From Caballeronia temeraria (GTDB lineage: Bacteria > Pseudomonadota > Gammaproteobacteria > Burkholderiales > Burkholderiaceae), in NCBI RefSeq assembly GCF_001544795.2, contig NZ_FCOI02000043.1:1-52798 (forward strand): a stretch of DNA of 52,798 bases, read 5' to 3'. The position numbers and the translations under genes were made by a program. A model generated the notes under the pieces. It was not told the DNA's origin and ran no database searches. It worked only from the letters and a program-made list of their open reading frames with translations. Below are positions 34,053-42,835 of this stretch, in pieces. Every line of letters starts with the position of its first letter. The stretch's first letter is position 1.

Positions 34053-35225
34053 ATGAGGTTCAATAAAATGCGTCGCCTCGCAGCCTTAGCGTTGGTGTAC
34101 CCGGCAGTTAGCTCTTACGCAGCTAACGTAATCCAAGTAGGTCTATCAGTTCCACTTTCGGGCTCCGGAGCGGTTTGGGGAAGAGGAGCTCAATGGATGT
34201 GTAACCGAGCAGCTGCAGAGATTCGCGTTGCTGGAGGTGTGAGCGTCAAGGGCCAGACGTACAACTTCGAGTGCATTGCTTACGATAACAAGTACAGCGC
34301 CGCCGAGGCAACACGAGTCGCGCAAACGCTTCTGAATCGTGATGGAGTGAAATTCGTCACGGCTATCGGAACCGCTGCAGCCCTTGCAACGCAGCCGCTG
34401 ACCGAGCGTCAAGGGGCACTCTTCCTGACGGAGTCATGGGACCGATCGAAGAAAGGGCCAAAGTTTCCCTTGACGTTCACGATCGTGAACACGTTGTTCG
34501 AAATTATGCCAGTGATGATCGGATACTTGCGAAGCACATATCCGAACGCAAGAACGATTGCGCTTCTTAATGCGAATGACGCAAGTGGTCGTGCGAGCGA
34601 GGCCAGTACCCGTCCGATGTGGGAAAAGGCAGGATTTAAGATCATTTCGAGCGATTTCTACGAACGAGGGACCACTGAGTTTCAACCGCTCGCTATCCGA
34701 CTTGCAGCCTTCAAGCCGGACGTGATAGATCTTGCTTCTGCTCCTCCCTCGGACGCAGGACAGGTATTCAAAGAGCTTGATCTGCAGGGTTTTAAGGGGA
34801 TCAAAGTGACGGACAATGGTACAGGTGCAGATGCGATTGTGACCTCCGGCGGGGCATCGGTAAATCGCGTTTACATGGGCTCTTCCACGACGTTCTATGG
34901 TCCGAGTGCGAGTGAGCACCAAAAACAAGTTGCGGCGCTAGCAAAGGCGGCTCTCGGCGAGCCGCCAAGCCTCCCTTCGATTGGAGCGTACGATGCGCTG
35001 TATGCGTTAAAGGCGGGCGTAGAGAAGGCTCAAAGCGTAGACCCGAACGCGGTGGCGGCCGTATTGCCAACCGTTAAATTCAAGACATTTTACGGCGGCG
35101 AAGCAGAATTCGGAGGTAGGGAACTTTATGGGTCGCCGCAGCAGGCGCTTCTTCCCGTCTATGTAACTCAAATTGAGAACGGAAAGCTGGCAGAGCGCGC
35201 TCGAGTCGATCCTAGAAAGGAGTAG
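34053..35225 (+). CDS. Liv-type ABC transporter substrate-binding protein 3
   Basis: This 390-residue third paralog has signal peptide LAALALVYPAVSSYA, then VIQVGLSVPLSGSGAVWGRG, VAQTLLNRDGVKFVTAIGTA and KTFYGGEAEFGGRELYGS. It resembles protein 1 more than protein 2 in the cleft region (AIGTAAALATQPLTERQG) and shares its ending RVDPRKE/RLDPRKAN. The ATG at 34053 with GGAGG is chosen over 34020. It is followed within 60 bp by a dehydrogenase gene. Confidence 0.93.
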   Translation: MRFNKMRRLAALALVYPAVSSYAANVIQVGLSVPLSGSGAVWGRGAQWMCNRAAAEIRVAGGVSVKGQTYNFECIAYDNKYSAAEATRVAQTLLNRDGVKFVTAIGTAAALATQPLTERQGALFLTESWDRSKKGPKFPLTFTIVNTLFEIMPVMIGYLRSTYPNARTIALLNANDASGRASEASTRPMWEKAGFKIISSDFYERGTTEFQPLAIRLAAFKPDVIDLASAPPSDAGQVFKELDLQGFKGIKVTDNGTGADAIVTSGGASVNRVYMGSSTTFYGPSASEHQKQVAALAKAALGEPPSLPSIGAYDALYALKAGVEKAQSVDPNAVAAVLPTVKFKTFYGGEAEFGGRELYGSPQQALLPVYVTQIENGKLAERARVDPRKE

Positions 35226-35284
35226 GAGCCGGTTTTAGTCGGTCCTGGAACTGGGTTGGTAAGAATTTTTCATTCGGAGGATAT

Positions 35285-36196
35285 ATGGCCATCGGATACG
35301 TTGGTATCGGGAGCATGGGTGGGGCCTTGGCACGGCGACTTCTTCTGAAGGAGCCTCTCCTTGTGTACGACGCAAACGAAGCGGCAGTTTCGAAATTCGT
35401 GGAACTTGGCGCGACGCCCGCTGCGGACTTGAGCGAAGTTGCTGCGAAGTGCGAGATTATCTTTTTGTGTTTGCCGACGTCTGAACATGTCGAGAAGGCC
35501 ATCTTCGGAGTGGAAGGGCGTGCGGGTTTGCTGCAGTCGGCAAAGCATGGCGCCCTCATTGTCGATCAAACGACGGGCGATCCGACGGCCACGCGCGCGA
35601 TGGCGCAAAGGCTTGCTGAAAAAGGCATCAACTTGGTCGACGCGCCAGTCAGTGGTGGTCCACAAGGTGCAGACGCTGGCACGATTGCCATAATGGTGGG
35701 CGCTTCGCCGACCCTATATGACCGAATTGCACCGGTCCTTCATCGTATCAGCCCAAACGTCTTTCATGCGGGCGGAGTCGGGACCGGACACGTGGCGAAG
35801 CTAGCGAACAACCTTCTCTCTGCAGGCCAGCGTCTCGCCAGCCTTGAGGCCATCGCGCTCGCAGTGAAGAATGGCATTGAGCCGCAAAAGGCGGTAGACA
35901 TCATCAACGCCGGCTCGGGACGCAACTTTTTCGTCGAGAAGTTCATGAGCTCTCATATCATCTCGGGAAAGCTCAATTCCGGCTTCACGGTTGGTCTCTC
36001 ACATAAGGATGTTCGGCTCGCCTGCAAGCTTGGCGTTGACTCTGGCGTAACGATGTTTTTTGGAAATATCGCCAGAGAATTTCAACAAATGACGATCAAT
36101 GAAATGGGAGCCGACGCGCAAGTGAATTCCGTAGCGTTGATGATGGATCGACTCGCCGGAACTCATGTCGTCCCGGAAGACTACAGCCTGGATTGA
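35285..36196 (+). CDS. 3-hydroxyisobutyrate dehydrogenase-like enzyme 1
   Basis: This 303-residue beta-hydroxyacid dehydrogenase has the N-terminal cofactor motif GYVGIGSMGGALARRLL, the substrate-binding DAPVSGGPQGADAGT and the catalytic Lys in HVAKLANNLLSAGQRL. The family oxidises 3-hydroxyisobutyrate, tartronate, 4-hydroxybutyrate and similar short hydroxyacids. The start has CGGAGGA. It has a paralog at 43579. Its specificity is unknown, but a hydroxyacid made by the pathway is likely. Confidence 0.92.
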   Translation: MAIGYVGIGSMGGALARRLLLKEPLLVYDANEAAVSKFVELGATPAADLSEVAAKCEIIFLCLPTSEHVEKAIFGVEGRAGLLQSAKHGALIVDQTTGDPTATRAMAQRLAEKGINLVDAPVSGGPQGADAGTIAIMVGASPTLYDRIAPVLHRISPNVFHAGGVGTGHVAKLANNLLSAGQRLASLEAIALAVKNGIEPQKAVDIINAGSGRNFFVEKFMSSHIISGKLNSGFTVGLSHKDVRLACKLGVDSGVTMFFGNIAREFQQMTINEMGADAQVNSVALMMDRLAGTHVVPEDYSLD

Positions 36197-36557
36197 AGCA
36201 GAGACATTTGATACTGACCTTTCCTTGAACGGGACAATGATTGTCGTGCTTTGCTTGCACCAAGCATCCGCGTCCGTTCTTCCTTGAGACTTCAAAATCA
36301 GGCGTCCGCCCGTCTTTAATGACGGCCTCACACCACAATTTGCGAGTGCGCCTCGAGGTTCGTTTTGTCGCATTGAACATTCGAAAACGTTTCAGTCAAG
36401 TACGCGCCGACACGGCGTTTTTGAAAAGCAATGAGTGGCGGCATATATTTGCATTCGTGTTAGTAAAGCGTTCGCGACGGTGTCAGTTAGGATGGCCAGC
36501 CCCTTGTTATTTGCACACTATTGATTCGCCAATAGTAGCGATATTTGAGAATTTGGA
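36197..36557. other. Gene-free region before pntAA
   Basis: This 361-bp stretch has no convincing gene. It holds a small palindrome GACAATGATTGTC (36233-36245) and an inverted repeat ACTATTG ... CAATAGT (36517-36536). Base composition is AT-richer than pntAA. Confidence 0.45.
36517..36536. promoter_or_regulatory. Inverted repeat upstream of pntAA
   Basis: ACTATTG and CAATAGT are perfect 7-bp arms around ATTCGC, 22 bp before the pntAA ATG. The arms differ by one base from ACCATTG and CAATGGT, but in the opposite order, as at 29726 and 40092. It may be a divergent relative of the same operator; no test is possible here. Confidence 0.4.
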
Positions 36558-37703
36558 ATGTTGATCGGAATTCCTACTGAGACACGGGCGAACGAGACGC
36601 GCGTCGCCGCCACACCAGAAACGGTCAAGAAGCTCGTCACGCAAGGACATCGCGTTTCTGTCCAGAGCGGCGCGGGCTTGCCGGCAAGCTATATCGACGA
36701 TGCCTTCGCGCAAGCGGGCGCGGATCTCGTCGATGCCGCCACGGCCTTTTCCGCCGAGATCGTCCTCAAGGTGCAGTCGCCGAGCGAAAGCGAACTGGCG
36801 ATGCTCAAGCCGGGCGCCGTGCTCATCGGCATGCTCGATCCATTCAATACGGAGAACACCGCGCGGCTCGCAGCCGCGAACGTCACCGCGTTCGCGCTCG
36901 AAGCCGCGCCGCGCACCTCGCGCGCACAGAGTCTCGACGTGCTCTCGTCGCAGGCGAACATCGCCGGGTACAAGGCGGTGCTGATGGCCTGCCAGTATTA
37001 CCAGCGCTTCATGCCGATGCTGATGACCGCCGCCGGCACCGTGAAAGCGGCGCGCGTGCTCGTGCTCGGCGCGGGTGTCGCGGGCCTGCAGGCGATCGCC
37101 ACCGCCAAGCGTCTCGGCGCGGTCGTCGAAGCATCCGATGTGCGTCCGGCCGTGCGAGAGCAGATCGAATCGCTCGGCGGGAAATTCGTCGACGTGCCCT
37201 TCGAAACCGATGAAGAACGCGAGGCTGCGGTCGGCGTCGGCGGTTATGCGCGTCCGATGCCGCCAAGCTGGCTCGCGCGGCAGGCAGCCCAGGTGCACGA
37301 ACGTGCGAAGGCGGCGGATATCGTCATCTCGACGGCGCTGATTCCCGGCCGTCCTGCACCGACGCTCATCTCCATCGAAACGGTCAAGCACATGAAGCCG
37401 GGTTCCGTGATCGTCGATCTCGCCGCGGGTCGCGGACCCGAGTTCGAGGGACGGAAAGGCGGCAACTGCCCGCTCACCGAAGTCGATCAGGTGGTGATGA
37501 AGCACGGCGTGCATATTGTCGGCCACACGAATCTCGCTTCGATGGTCGGCGCCGATGCCTCCGCGCTCTACGCCCGTAATCTTCTGGACTTCCTGAAGCT
37601 CATCATCACCAAGGAAGGCACGCTCAACATCGACCTCGCGGACGACATCGTCGCGGCCACGCTCCAGTGCCGCGATGGGCAAGTCACGCGTGCGGCCGCT
37701 TAA
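36558..37703 (+). CDS. pntAA: NAD(P) transhydrogenase subunit alpha part 1
   Basis: This 381-residue soluble NAD(H)-binding subunit (domain I) of proton-translocating transhydrogenase has GIPTETRANETRVAATPETV at the start, LVLGAGVAGLQAIATAK, VEASDVRPAVREQIESLGG and VIVDLAAGRGPEFEG. It moves hydride from NADH to NADP+ using the proton gradient, supplying NADPH. Codon use is strongly G/C-ending, unlike flanking genes. No clear ribosome site is visible before ATG 36558. The split into AA/AB/B is usual in many proteobacteria. Confidence 0.95.
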   Translation: MLIGIPTETRANETRVAATPETVKKLVTQGHRVSVQSGAGLPASYIDDAFAQAGADLVDAATAFSAEIVLKVQSPSESELAMLKPGAVLIGMLDPFNTENTARLAAANVTAFALEAAPRTSRAQSLDVLSSQANIAGYKAVLMACQYYQRFMPMLMTAAGTVKAARVLVLGAGVAGLQAIATAKRLGAVVEASDVRPAVREQIESLGGKFVDVPFETDEEREAAVGVGGYARPMPPSWLARQAAQVHERAKAADIVISTALIPGRPAPTLISIETVKHMKPGSVIVDLAAGRGPEFEGRKGGNCPLTEVDQVVMKHGVHIVGHTNLASMVGADASALYARNLLDFLKLIITKEGTLNIDLADDIVAATLQCRDGQVTRAAA

Positions 37704-37722
37704 CGCCGATACGGAGACGCAC

Positions 37723-38043
37723 ATGGATGTCATCAATCACACGGTGATCAACCTCATCATCTTCGTGCTGGCCATTTACGTCGGCTATCACGTCGTGTGG
37801 AACGTCACGCCTGCGCTGCATACGCCGCTGATGGCCGTGACCAACGCGATTTCGGCGATCGTCATCGTCGGCGCGATGCTCGCGGTCGGCCTCACGGTCG
37901 GTGTGGCGGGCAAGTTCTTCGGCACGCTCGCCGTGCTGCTCGCGGCAGTGAACGTGTTCGGCGGCTTTCTCGTCACACGGCGAATGCTCGAGATGTTCAA
38001 GAAGAAAGAGCCGAAGAAGATCGCCAGCAAGGAGGGCGTGTAA
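37723..38043 (+). CDS. pntAB: NAD(P) transhydrogenase subunit alpha part 2
   Basis: This 106-residue membrane subunit has three hydrophobic helices (VINLIIFVLAIYVGYHVVW, AISAIVIVGAMLAVGLTVG, FGTLAVLLAAVNVFGGFLVT) and a basic C-terminus rich in Lys. It carries part of the proton-translocating domain II. ATG 37723 gives the normal family N-terminus. Its TAA overlaps the pntB ATG by one base. Confidence 0.94.
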   Translation: MDVINHTVINLIIFVLAIYVGYHVVWNVTPALHTPLMAVTNAISAIVIVGAMLAVGLTVGVAGKFFGTLAVLLAAVNVFGGFLVTRRMLEMFKKKEPKKIASKEGV

Positions 38044-39485
38044 TGAGCCTTAATGTCGTCACACTCCTCTACCTCGTCGCCTCGGTGTGTTTCATCCAGG
38101 CGCTCAAGGGCTTGTCCAATCCGAAGACCGCGCGCATCGGCAACACATTCGGCATGACGGGCATGGCGATCGCCATTCTCACCACGCTCGCGCTGATCGT
38201 GAAGCAGGCCGCATATCTCGAAGCGAATCTGGCGCTCGGGCTGTCGCTGCTGTTCGTCGCGCTGATCGTCGGCGGCGGCGCGGGCGCGTATATCGCGGCG
38301 AAGGTCGAGATGACCAAGATGCCCGAGCTCGTCGCGGCCATGCACTCGCTGATCGGTCTCGCGGCGGTGTGCATCGCGTACGGCGTGGTCGCCGAACCTG
38401 CCGCGTTCGGACTCGCGCCGCCCGGCGATCCGATTCCGTATGGCAATCGCGTCGAGTTGTTCATCGGCACGTTCGTCGGCGCGATCACGTTCTCGGGTTC
38501 GGTCATCGCGTTCGGCAAGCTGTCGGGCAAGTACAAGTTCCGGCTGTTTCAGGGCGCGCCGGTTACGTATTCGGGCCAGCATCTGATCAACCTGCTGCTG
38601 GCCATCGCGATGATCGGCTTCGGCGTGATCTTCATGCTCACCCAGTCGTGGCTGCCGTTCATCATCATGACGATCATCGCGTTCGGGCTGGGCGTGCTGA
38701 TCATCATTCCGATCGGCGGCGCGGACATGCCGGTGGTCGTGTCGATGCTCAACTCGTACTCGGGCTGGGCGGCGGCGGGCATCGGCTTCTCGCTGAACAA
38801 TCCGATGCTGATCATCGCGGGTTCGCTGGTCGGTTCATCGGGTGCGATTCTGTCGTACATCATGTGCAAGGCGATGAACCGCTCGTTCTTCAACGTGATT
38901 CTCGGCGGCTTCGGCGGCGAGGCGGGCGGCGCGACGGCGGGCGGATCGGCGGAGCAACGGCCGGTGAAATCCGGCTCCGCCGATGATGCCGCGTTCATGC
39001 TCGGCAATGCGGAAAGCGTGGTGATCGTGCCGGGTTATGGTCTGGCCGTGGCGCGCGCGCAGCATGCGCTGAAGGAGCTGACGGACAAGCTCGTCGAGAA
39101 AGGCATCGATGTGCGGTACGCGATTCACCCGGTCGCGGGACGCATGCCGGGGCACATGAACGTGCTGCTGGCGGAAGCCGAAGTGCCGTACGAGATGGTG
39201 CAGGAGATGGAGGACATCAACAGCGAGTTCGGCCAGACGGACGTGGTGCTCGTGCTCGGCGCGAACGACGTGGTGAACCCCGCCGCGAAGACCGATCCGA
39301 AATCGCCGATCGCCGGCATGCCGATTCTCGAAGCGTACAAGGCGCGCACGATCATCGTGAACAAGCGCTCGATGGCGGCGGGCTACGCCGGCCTCGACAA
39401 CGAACTGTTCTATATGGACAAGACGATGATGGTGTTCGGCGACGCGAAGAAGGTGGTCGAAGACATGATGAAGGCCACTGAATAG
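38043..39485 (+). CDS. pntB: NAD(P) transhydrogenase subunit beta
   Basis: This 480-residue subunit has an N-terminal membrane half with many helices (IAFGLGVLIIIPIGGADMPV among them) and a C-terminal NADP(H)-binding domain III with VIVPGYGLAVARAQHALKEL, IHPVAGRMPGHMNVLLAEA, VPYEMVQEME and VLGANDVVNPAA. It completes a transhydrogenase. In this setting it could supply NADPH for the AcuI-like reductase, which is inference. Antisense ORFs over it are GC-driven shadows. Confidence 0.96.
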   Translation: MSLNVVTLLYLVASVCFIQALKGLSNPKTARIGNTFGMTGMAIAILTTLALIVKQAAYLEANLALGLSLLFVALIVGGGAGAYIAAKVEMTKMPELVAAMHSLIGLAAVCIAYGVVAEPAAFGLAPPGDPIPYGNRVELFIGTFVGAITFSGSVIAFGKLSGKYKFRLFQGAPVTYSGQHLINLLLAIAMIGFGVIFMLTQSWLPFIIMTIIAFGLGVLIIIPIGGADMPVVVSMLNSYSGWAAAGIGFSLNNPMLIIAGSLVGSSGAILSYIMCKAMNRSFFNVILGGFGGEAGGATAGGSAEQRPVKSGSADDAAFMLGNAESVVIVPGYGLAVARAQHALKELTDKLVEKGIDVRYAIHPVAGRMPGHMNVLLAEAEVPYEMVQEMEDINSEFGQTDVVLVLGANDVVNPAAKTDPKSPIAGMPILEAYKARTIIVNKRSMAAGYAGLDNELFYMDKTMMVFGDAKKVVEDMMKATE

Positions 39486-40091
39486 TTTGTTTAACACCCT
39501 TTTTACCTTTTTGGCGCACTTTATGGAAAACCAAACCGGAAAGCCGGGTCAGCAGGCGATGGATGAGACGGGCCTATGGAAATGTGGTCCATTGAACATT
39601 GAGGTTCCCACGACCATGGCCGTCGCCACGCCTTCGACCCTTGGGTCCTGGCCATGGTCCGGCTCATACCGTCCGTGGGATTGGATGGATCACTACATGC
39701 TCGACGACGTTCCCATCGCTGAATAAGGAGGAGTCCTTGCTAACTGTCAGCGTGGGCAGTTCGCAATCCCCACAACGTGTAGCTACGGCGGGGTGACGCA
39801 ATCAGAAAAGGCGCCAATCAACGCCCCATCTCGTCACATATCGGAGGAGGTTTTTTCTGTCCGTTCCTACGTTTACTGCGCTGGGCCGCCATGTTCTCCG
39901 CTCAGGCTCGCAACCCGCGTTGGTGTTGCGGTCCCGCGAGCGAAGGTTTCCAGCGAGCGGGAGGCTGCGAGCTTAACGGCTCTAAGCACGATTCGAGGCG
40001 CGTTCGCCAGACGATTTTCGCCGCCGGATGCGGCCACGTTCCCTCCGGCATTTGTAGAGTTGCCCCATTTGAGGGACTAGGGTAAAAACCG
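39486..40091. other. Gene-poor stretch after pntB
   Basis: About 600 bp with no recognisable gene. A 79-codon frame (39487-39726) has low-complexity composition and no known domain. The stretch carries nested inverted repeats at 39612-39659. Codon-like bias of pntB stops at 39485. Confidence 0.4.
39612..39659. repeat. Nested inverted repeats
   Basis: GACCATGGCC (39612-39621) and GGCCATGGTC (39650-39659) are perfect 10-bp arms. The interval contains GACCCTTGGGTC (39636-39647), itself a perfect 12-bp palindrome. Could be a terminator for the pnt transcript, although it lies about 130 bp downstream and lacks a T run. Confidence 0.5.
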
Positions 40092-40133
40092 ACCATTGTA
40101 ATGGTTGACCGTTAGAAACGCCAATGCTAGATT
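40092..40133 (+). promoter_or_regulatory. Promoter and double operator (site 7)
   Basis: ACCATTGTAATGGT (40092-40105) overlaps TAATGGTTGACCGTTA (40099-40114; arms differ by one base). The -35 TTGACC (40105-40110), 17-bp spacer and -10 TAGATT (40128-40133) have the same register as the other sites. The downstream stretch contains a porin remnant before the amidohydrolase. Confidence 0.78.
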
Positions 40134-40236
40134 GAAGTGGTTGGAAAGACAGCCCATCACGCGAGGGGAACGGGACCTAAGAGGAACCCTTCTGGAGGGC
40201 GTCTTGAACATCATCGGTGGGGGCGCCGGTAGTCGC

Positions 40237-40311
40237 CAACTCACTGATCAAGGCGATTCTTCGAACAGCCACCAGTTCATCGCCAGGCTCGACGTGAGGC
40301 ATAATTCTTAA
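40237..40311 (+). pseudogene. Porin C-terminal remnant
   Basis: The frame ends DQGDSSNSHQFIARLDVRHN, plus Ser and stop, nearly the same as the end of the intact porin at 47609 (NQGDSSSNRQFVARLDFRHK plus Phe). The rest of the porin is absent and the terminal Phe has become Ser. It sits about 100 bp after the operator-promoter at 40105, so a porin gene was probably deleted here, leaving promoter and 3' end. Confidence 0.7.
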
Positions 40312-40387
40312 AAAATTCAATCAGTCAATCAAGCACGTTAAGAGTCATCGCTTGAGAACCTGGTTAAACATCAGAAGGCCGGATTAA

Positions 40388-41488
40388 ATGAACGCAAACC
40401 AGCAGCAGCAGTTCATTGGCAATCGCGTACGCGAAACGCTTTTATTGGACGCGTGGCATTCGTCAGCTACTCGAGAGGAAATTGTCGACCCCGGTATGCC
40501 CATCGTCGACGCACACCATCACCTGTATGGGGAGTCATCAGATCCGCACTTCTACCAGCTAACCGACCTGACGCGTGATTTGACCAGCGGTCATAAGGTA
40601 ATTGCAACGGTCTACGTTGAAGCCTACTTCTCCGGATGGCGTGAGACTGGACCCGAGTCGATGAGACCGGTCGGGGAAGTCGAGAAGATTGTTGGTCTGA
40701 CACGATCGCCGATAGAGACGAAAAGCGGTAAATGTCAGGCTGCGGCAGGAATTGTCTCTCATGCTGACTTGACTCTCGGCGCCGACGTCGTCCAGGTCTT
40801 GGAAGCGCAATTGGCCGTAGGAGACGGTAGATTGCGAGGTGTGCGCCATATGTCTGTCTACGCCGAGGGCGCCCTCGGAAAGACGATTCATAAAATGCCA
40901 AAGAAGTACCTTCTGGCCGATAAACGCTTTCGCGAAGGGATTGCTCAGCTTGAGCGCTTTGACCTGAGTTTTGACGCATGGGGATATTACTATCAGATTG
41001 GCGAGCTGGCTGCCCTCGCGGATGCATTTCCAAACGTAACGATGGTTGTCGATCACATCGGCGGAGTTATTGGGGTCGAGGAGTTTAGGGAGAAAAGTGA
41101 GACCATCCGCTCGCAGTGGGCGAAAGACATGCGTGATCTCGCGCGTCGACCGAACGTCAACGTTAAGATCGGTGGGCTAGGTATGCCGATGTTGGGATTT
41201 GGCTTTGAGGATGGGGCAAAGCCTGCTTCGTCTGCCGACGCCTTAGTTGCTTGGCGCCCATACATTGAAACTTGTGTCGATACCTTTGGGCCCGACAGAT
41301 GCCTGTTCGAAAGCAACTTCCCGGTGGATAGGCAGTCGTGCGGATACGTGCAACTTTGGAACGCCTTTAAGCTTGCAACTCGATCAATGTCTGAAGAGGA
41401 GCGACGCGCGCTTTTTTACCGAACCGCATGCCGTGTCTATAGATTGCCGGAAATACGGAAGCTCGGCGACGCATGCGCCTCGACTTGA
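40388..41488 (+). CDS. Amidohydrolase family protein (amidohydrolase 2 type)
   Basis: This 366-residue TIM-barrel hydrolase of the amidohydrolase 2/COG3618 type has the metal motif VDAHHHLYG, KVIATVYVEAYF, RGVRHMSVYAEG, MVVDHIGG and FGPDRCLFESNFPVDRQS. The family includes lactonases and decarboxylases acting on cyclic or aromatic acids. It lies about 250 bp downstream of site 7, beyond the porin remnant, so it probably uses that promoter. The substrate is unknown; lactone opening would fit the cluster. Confidence 0.87.
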   Translation: MNANQQQQFIGNRVRETLLLDAWHSSATREEIVDPGMPIVDAHHHLYGESSDPHFYQLTDLTRDLTSGHKVIATVYVEAYFSGWRETGPESMRPVGEVEKIVGLTRSPIETKSGKCQAAAGIVSHADLTLGADVVQVLEAQLAVGDGRLRGVRHMSVYAEGALGKTIHKMPKKYLLADKRFREGIAQLERFDLSFDAWGYYYQIGELAALADAFPNVTMVVDHIGGVIGVEEFREKSETIRSQWAKDMRDLARRPNVNVKIGGLGMPMLGFGFEDGAKPASSADALVAWRPYIETCVDTFGPDRCLFESNFPVDRQSCGYVQLWNAFKLATRSMSEEERRALFYRTACRVYRLPEIRKLGDACAST

Positions 41489-41810
41489 CCAGCCTATTCG
41501 GTCATACTTTATTGCTGTAGGTGATGCAGAGGCATTCGCCCAGTAGTTCTCGCGGATGCCTTTTCGCCATCGACGCGAGAAACATTCAGCTTTTCCTCCT
41601 TTCGAGATGAGACGTTAGATTCTTTATGCACGTTGTAAGCCAAGGTTCGCAGTGCTGAGGAAGATTCATCGCAGGGAACATTTTGAAGCGGTGGACGCTT
41701 CCCTCGGTTCAACCCCTCTTCGCATATGCGTGCAATAACCTGGTGGCGAGCAAGTTCGGAACACACGCGTAGTTATTCAGAGGTGGGATGACCGTGTTAA
41801 TTGAGAGGAT
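41489..41810. other. Gene-free spacer
   Basis: About 320 bp between the amidohydrolase and the SDR. No gene, operator or convincing terminator was recognised. Confidence 0.4.
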
Positions 41811-42611
41811 GTGACATTCCCGGACCTGGCAGGAAAGGTCTGCGTGATCACCGGGGCTGGTAGCGGTATTGGAGCTGAAACGGCAAAGCAATTCGCTCGA
41901 GCGGGATCCCATGTTGGAGTGATCGACCGAAACGAACAGCGTGCCGCTGAAGTCGTTCGTGATATCACTGATGCCGGTGGCAGCGCGATCGCGCTTCCCG
42001 CCGACATCTCGTCGGAGGCAGATGTACGGAACACGGTGACACAAATAACCAGTCGTTTTGGTGCGTGCGATGTGCTGGTCAACAATGCTGCTGTCTCGTC
42101 AGGAGCGAGTCTGCTCAAAGTCGGGCTGGAAGATTGGAATCGCTTGTTCGCTGTCAATTTAACTGGAGCGTTGATTTGTACGCAGGCCTTCGGCGTTCAG
42201 ATGGCGAAAGAGAATCGAGGTGGGTGCATCATAAACGTGGGCTCCATTACAGGGCTCCATCCGATGCCGTGCAGCGGCGGTTACAGTATCAGTAAGGCAG
42301 CTTTGTCGATGTTCTCGCGGGTACTAATGTTGGAATTGGCGTCTAACGGTGTTCGCGTTAATACGGTGATTCCCGGTTTGATACGCACGCCTGCGACTGA
42401 GGGCGCCTACGCGGACCCTTCGATTGCGCAGGCACGCAGACGTCTAATCCCGGTAGGGATGGAAGGTCGCCCCGAAGAGGTTGCGGAAGTCATTGTGATG
42501 TTAGCGAGCGACCGTACAAAATACATTTCTGGGCAGGAAATCGTCGTGGACGGTGGTCTAAGTCAAACTCTGATGAGTTTGATGCCACGAGTTCGAGTTC
42601 GTCGGGATTGA
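41811..42611 (+). CDS. SDR family oxidoreductase
   Basis: This 266-residue SDR has VITGAGSGIGAETAKQF, VLVNNAAVSSGASL, INVGSITGLHPMPCSGGYSI (catalytic Ser and Tyr) and YISGQEIVVDGGLSQTLMSL. It is a close paralog of the gene at 33116; both have a distinctive end after DGGL. GTG start with GAGAGGA upstream. It presumably acts on a related hydroxy or keto compound. Confidence 0.9.
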   Translation: MTFPDLAGKVCVITGAGSGIGAETAKQFARAGSHVGVIDRNEQRAAEVVRDITDAGGSAIALPADISSEADVRNTVTQITSRFGACDVLVNNAAVSSGASLLKVGLEDWNRLFAVNLTGALICTQAFGVQMAKENRGGCIINVGSITGLHPMPCSGGYSISKAALSMFSRVLMLELASNGVRVNTVIPGLIRTPATEGAYADPSIAQARRRLIPVGMEGRPEEVAEVIVMLASDRTKYISGQEIVVDGGLSQTLMSLMPRVRVRRD

Positions 42612-42835
42612 CCACGCACGTGGGAAAAGCCAAAACATTGTCTTGCTAACTGTGGCGTCGCGGAGGTAACACCGAAAATCCCGGACCGGACTAGCCATGG
42701 CTCGTTGGCTGACTTTTTCGTCTAGTCAACAAGAATATTGACAGACCGTCTGAATCTTGTTCGATCACCGCGAGCGACTTTGAACGTGCGATGCGAAGGC
42801 AAAGCATGCTATCGATAAAATGGGAGCATAGAACT

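Noticed and set aside
36233..36245. GACAATGATTGTC as a GntR operator
   Set aside because: It has GntR-like symmetry, but the odd-length centre and missing GGT core separate it from the regulon motif; left as a palindrome only.
36241..36564. 107-codon frame before pntAA
   Set aside because: No ribosome site, no domain, and it runs into the pntAA start.
37788..39497. Long minus-strand ORFs opposite the pnt genes
   Set aside because: They are shadows caused by the high GC third positions of pntAB and pntB; the sequences are Arg/His-rich and lack domains.
39580..39600. AATGT ... ACATT palindrome containing GGTCCATTG as another operator
   Set aside because: The arms do not follow the CAATGGT-NN-ACCATTG pattern and no promoter lies in the common register.
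39487..39726. 79-codon plus-strand frame after pntB
   Set aside because: No domain, odd composition, and it overlaps the nested palindromes; more likely non-coding.
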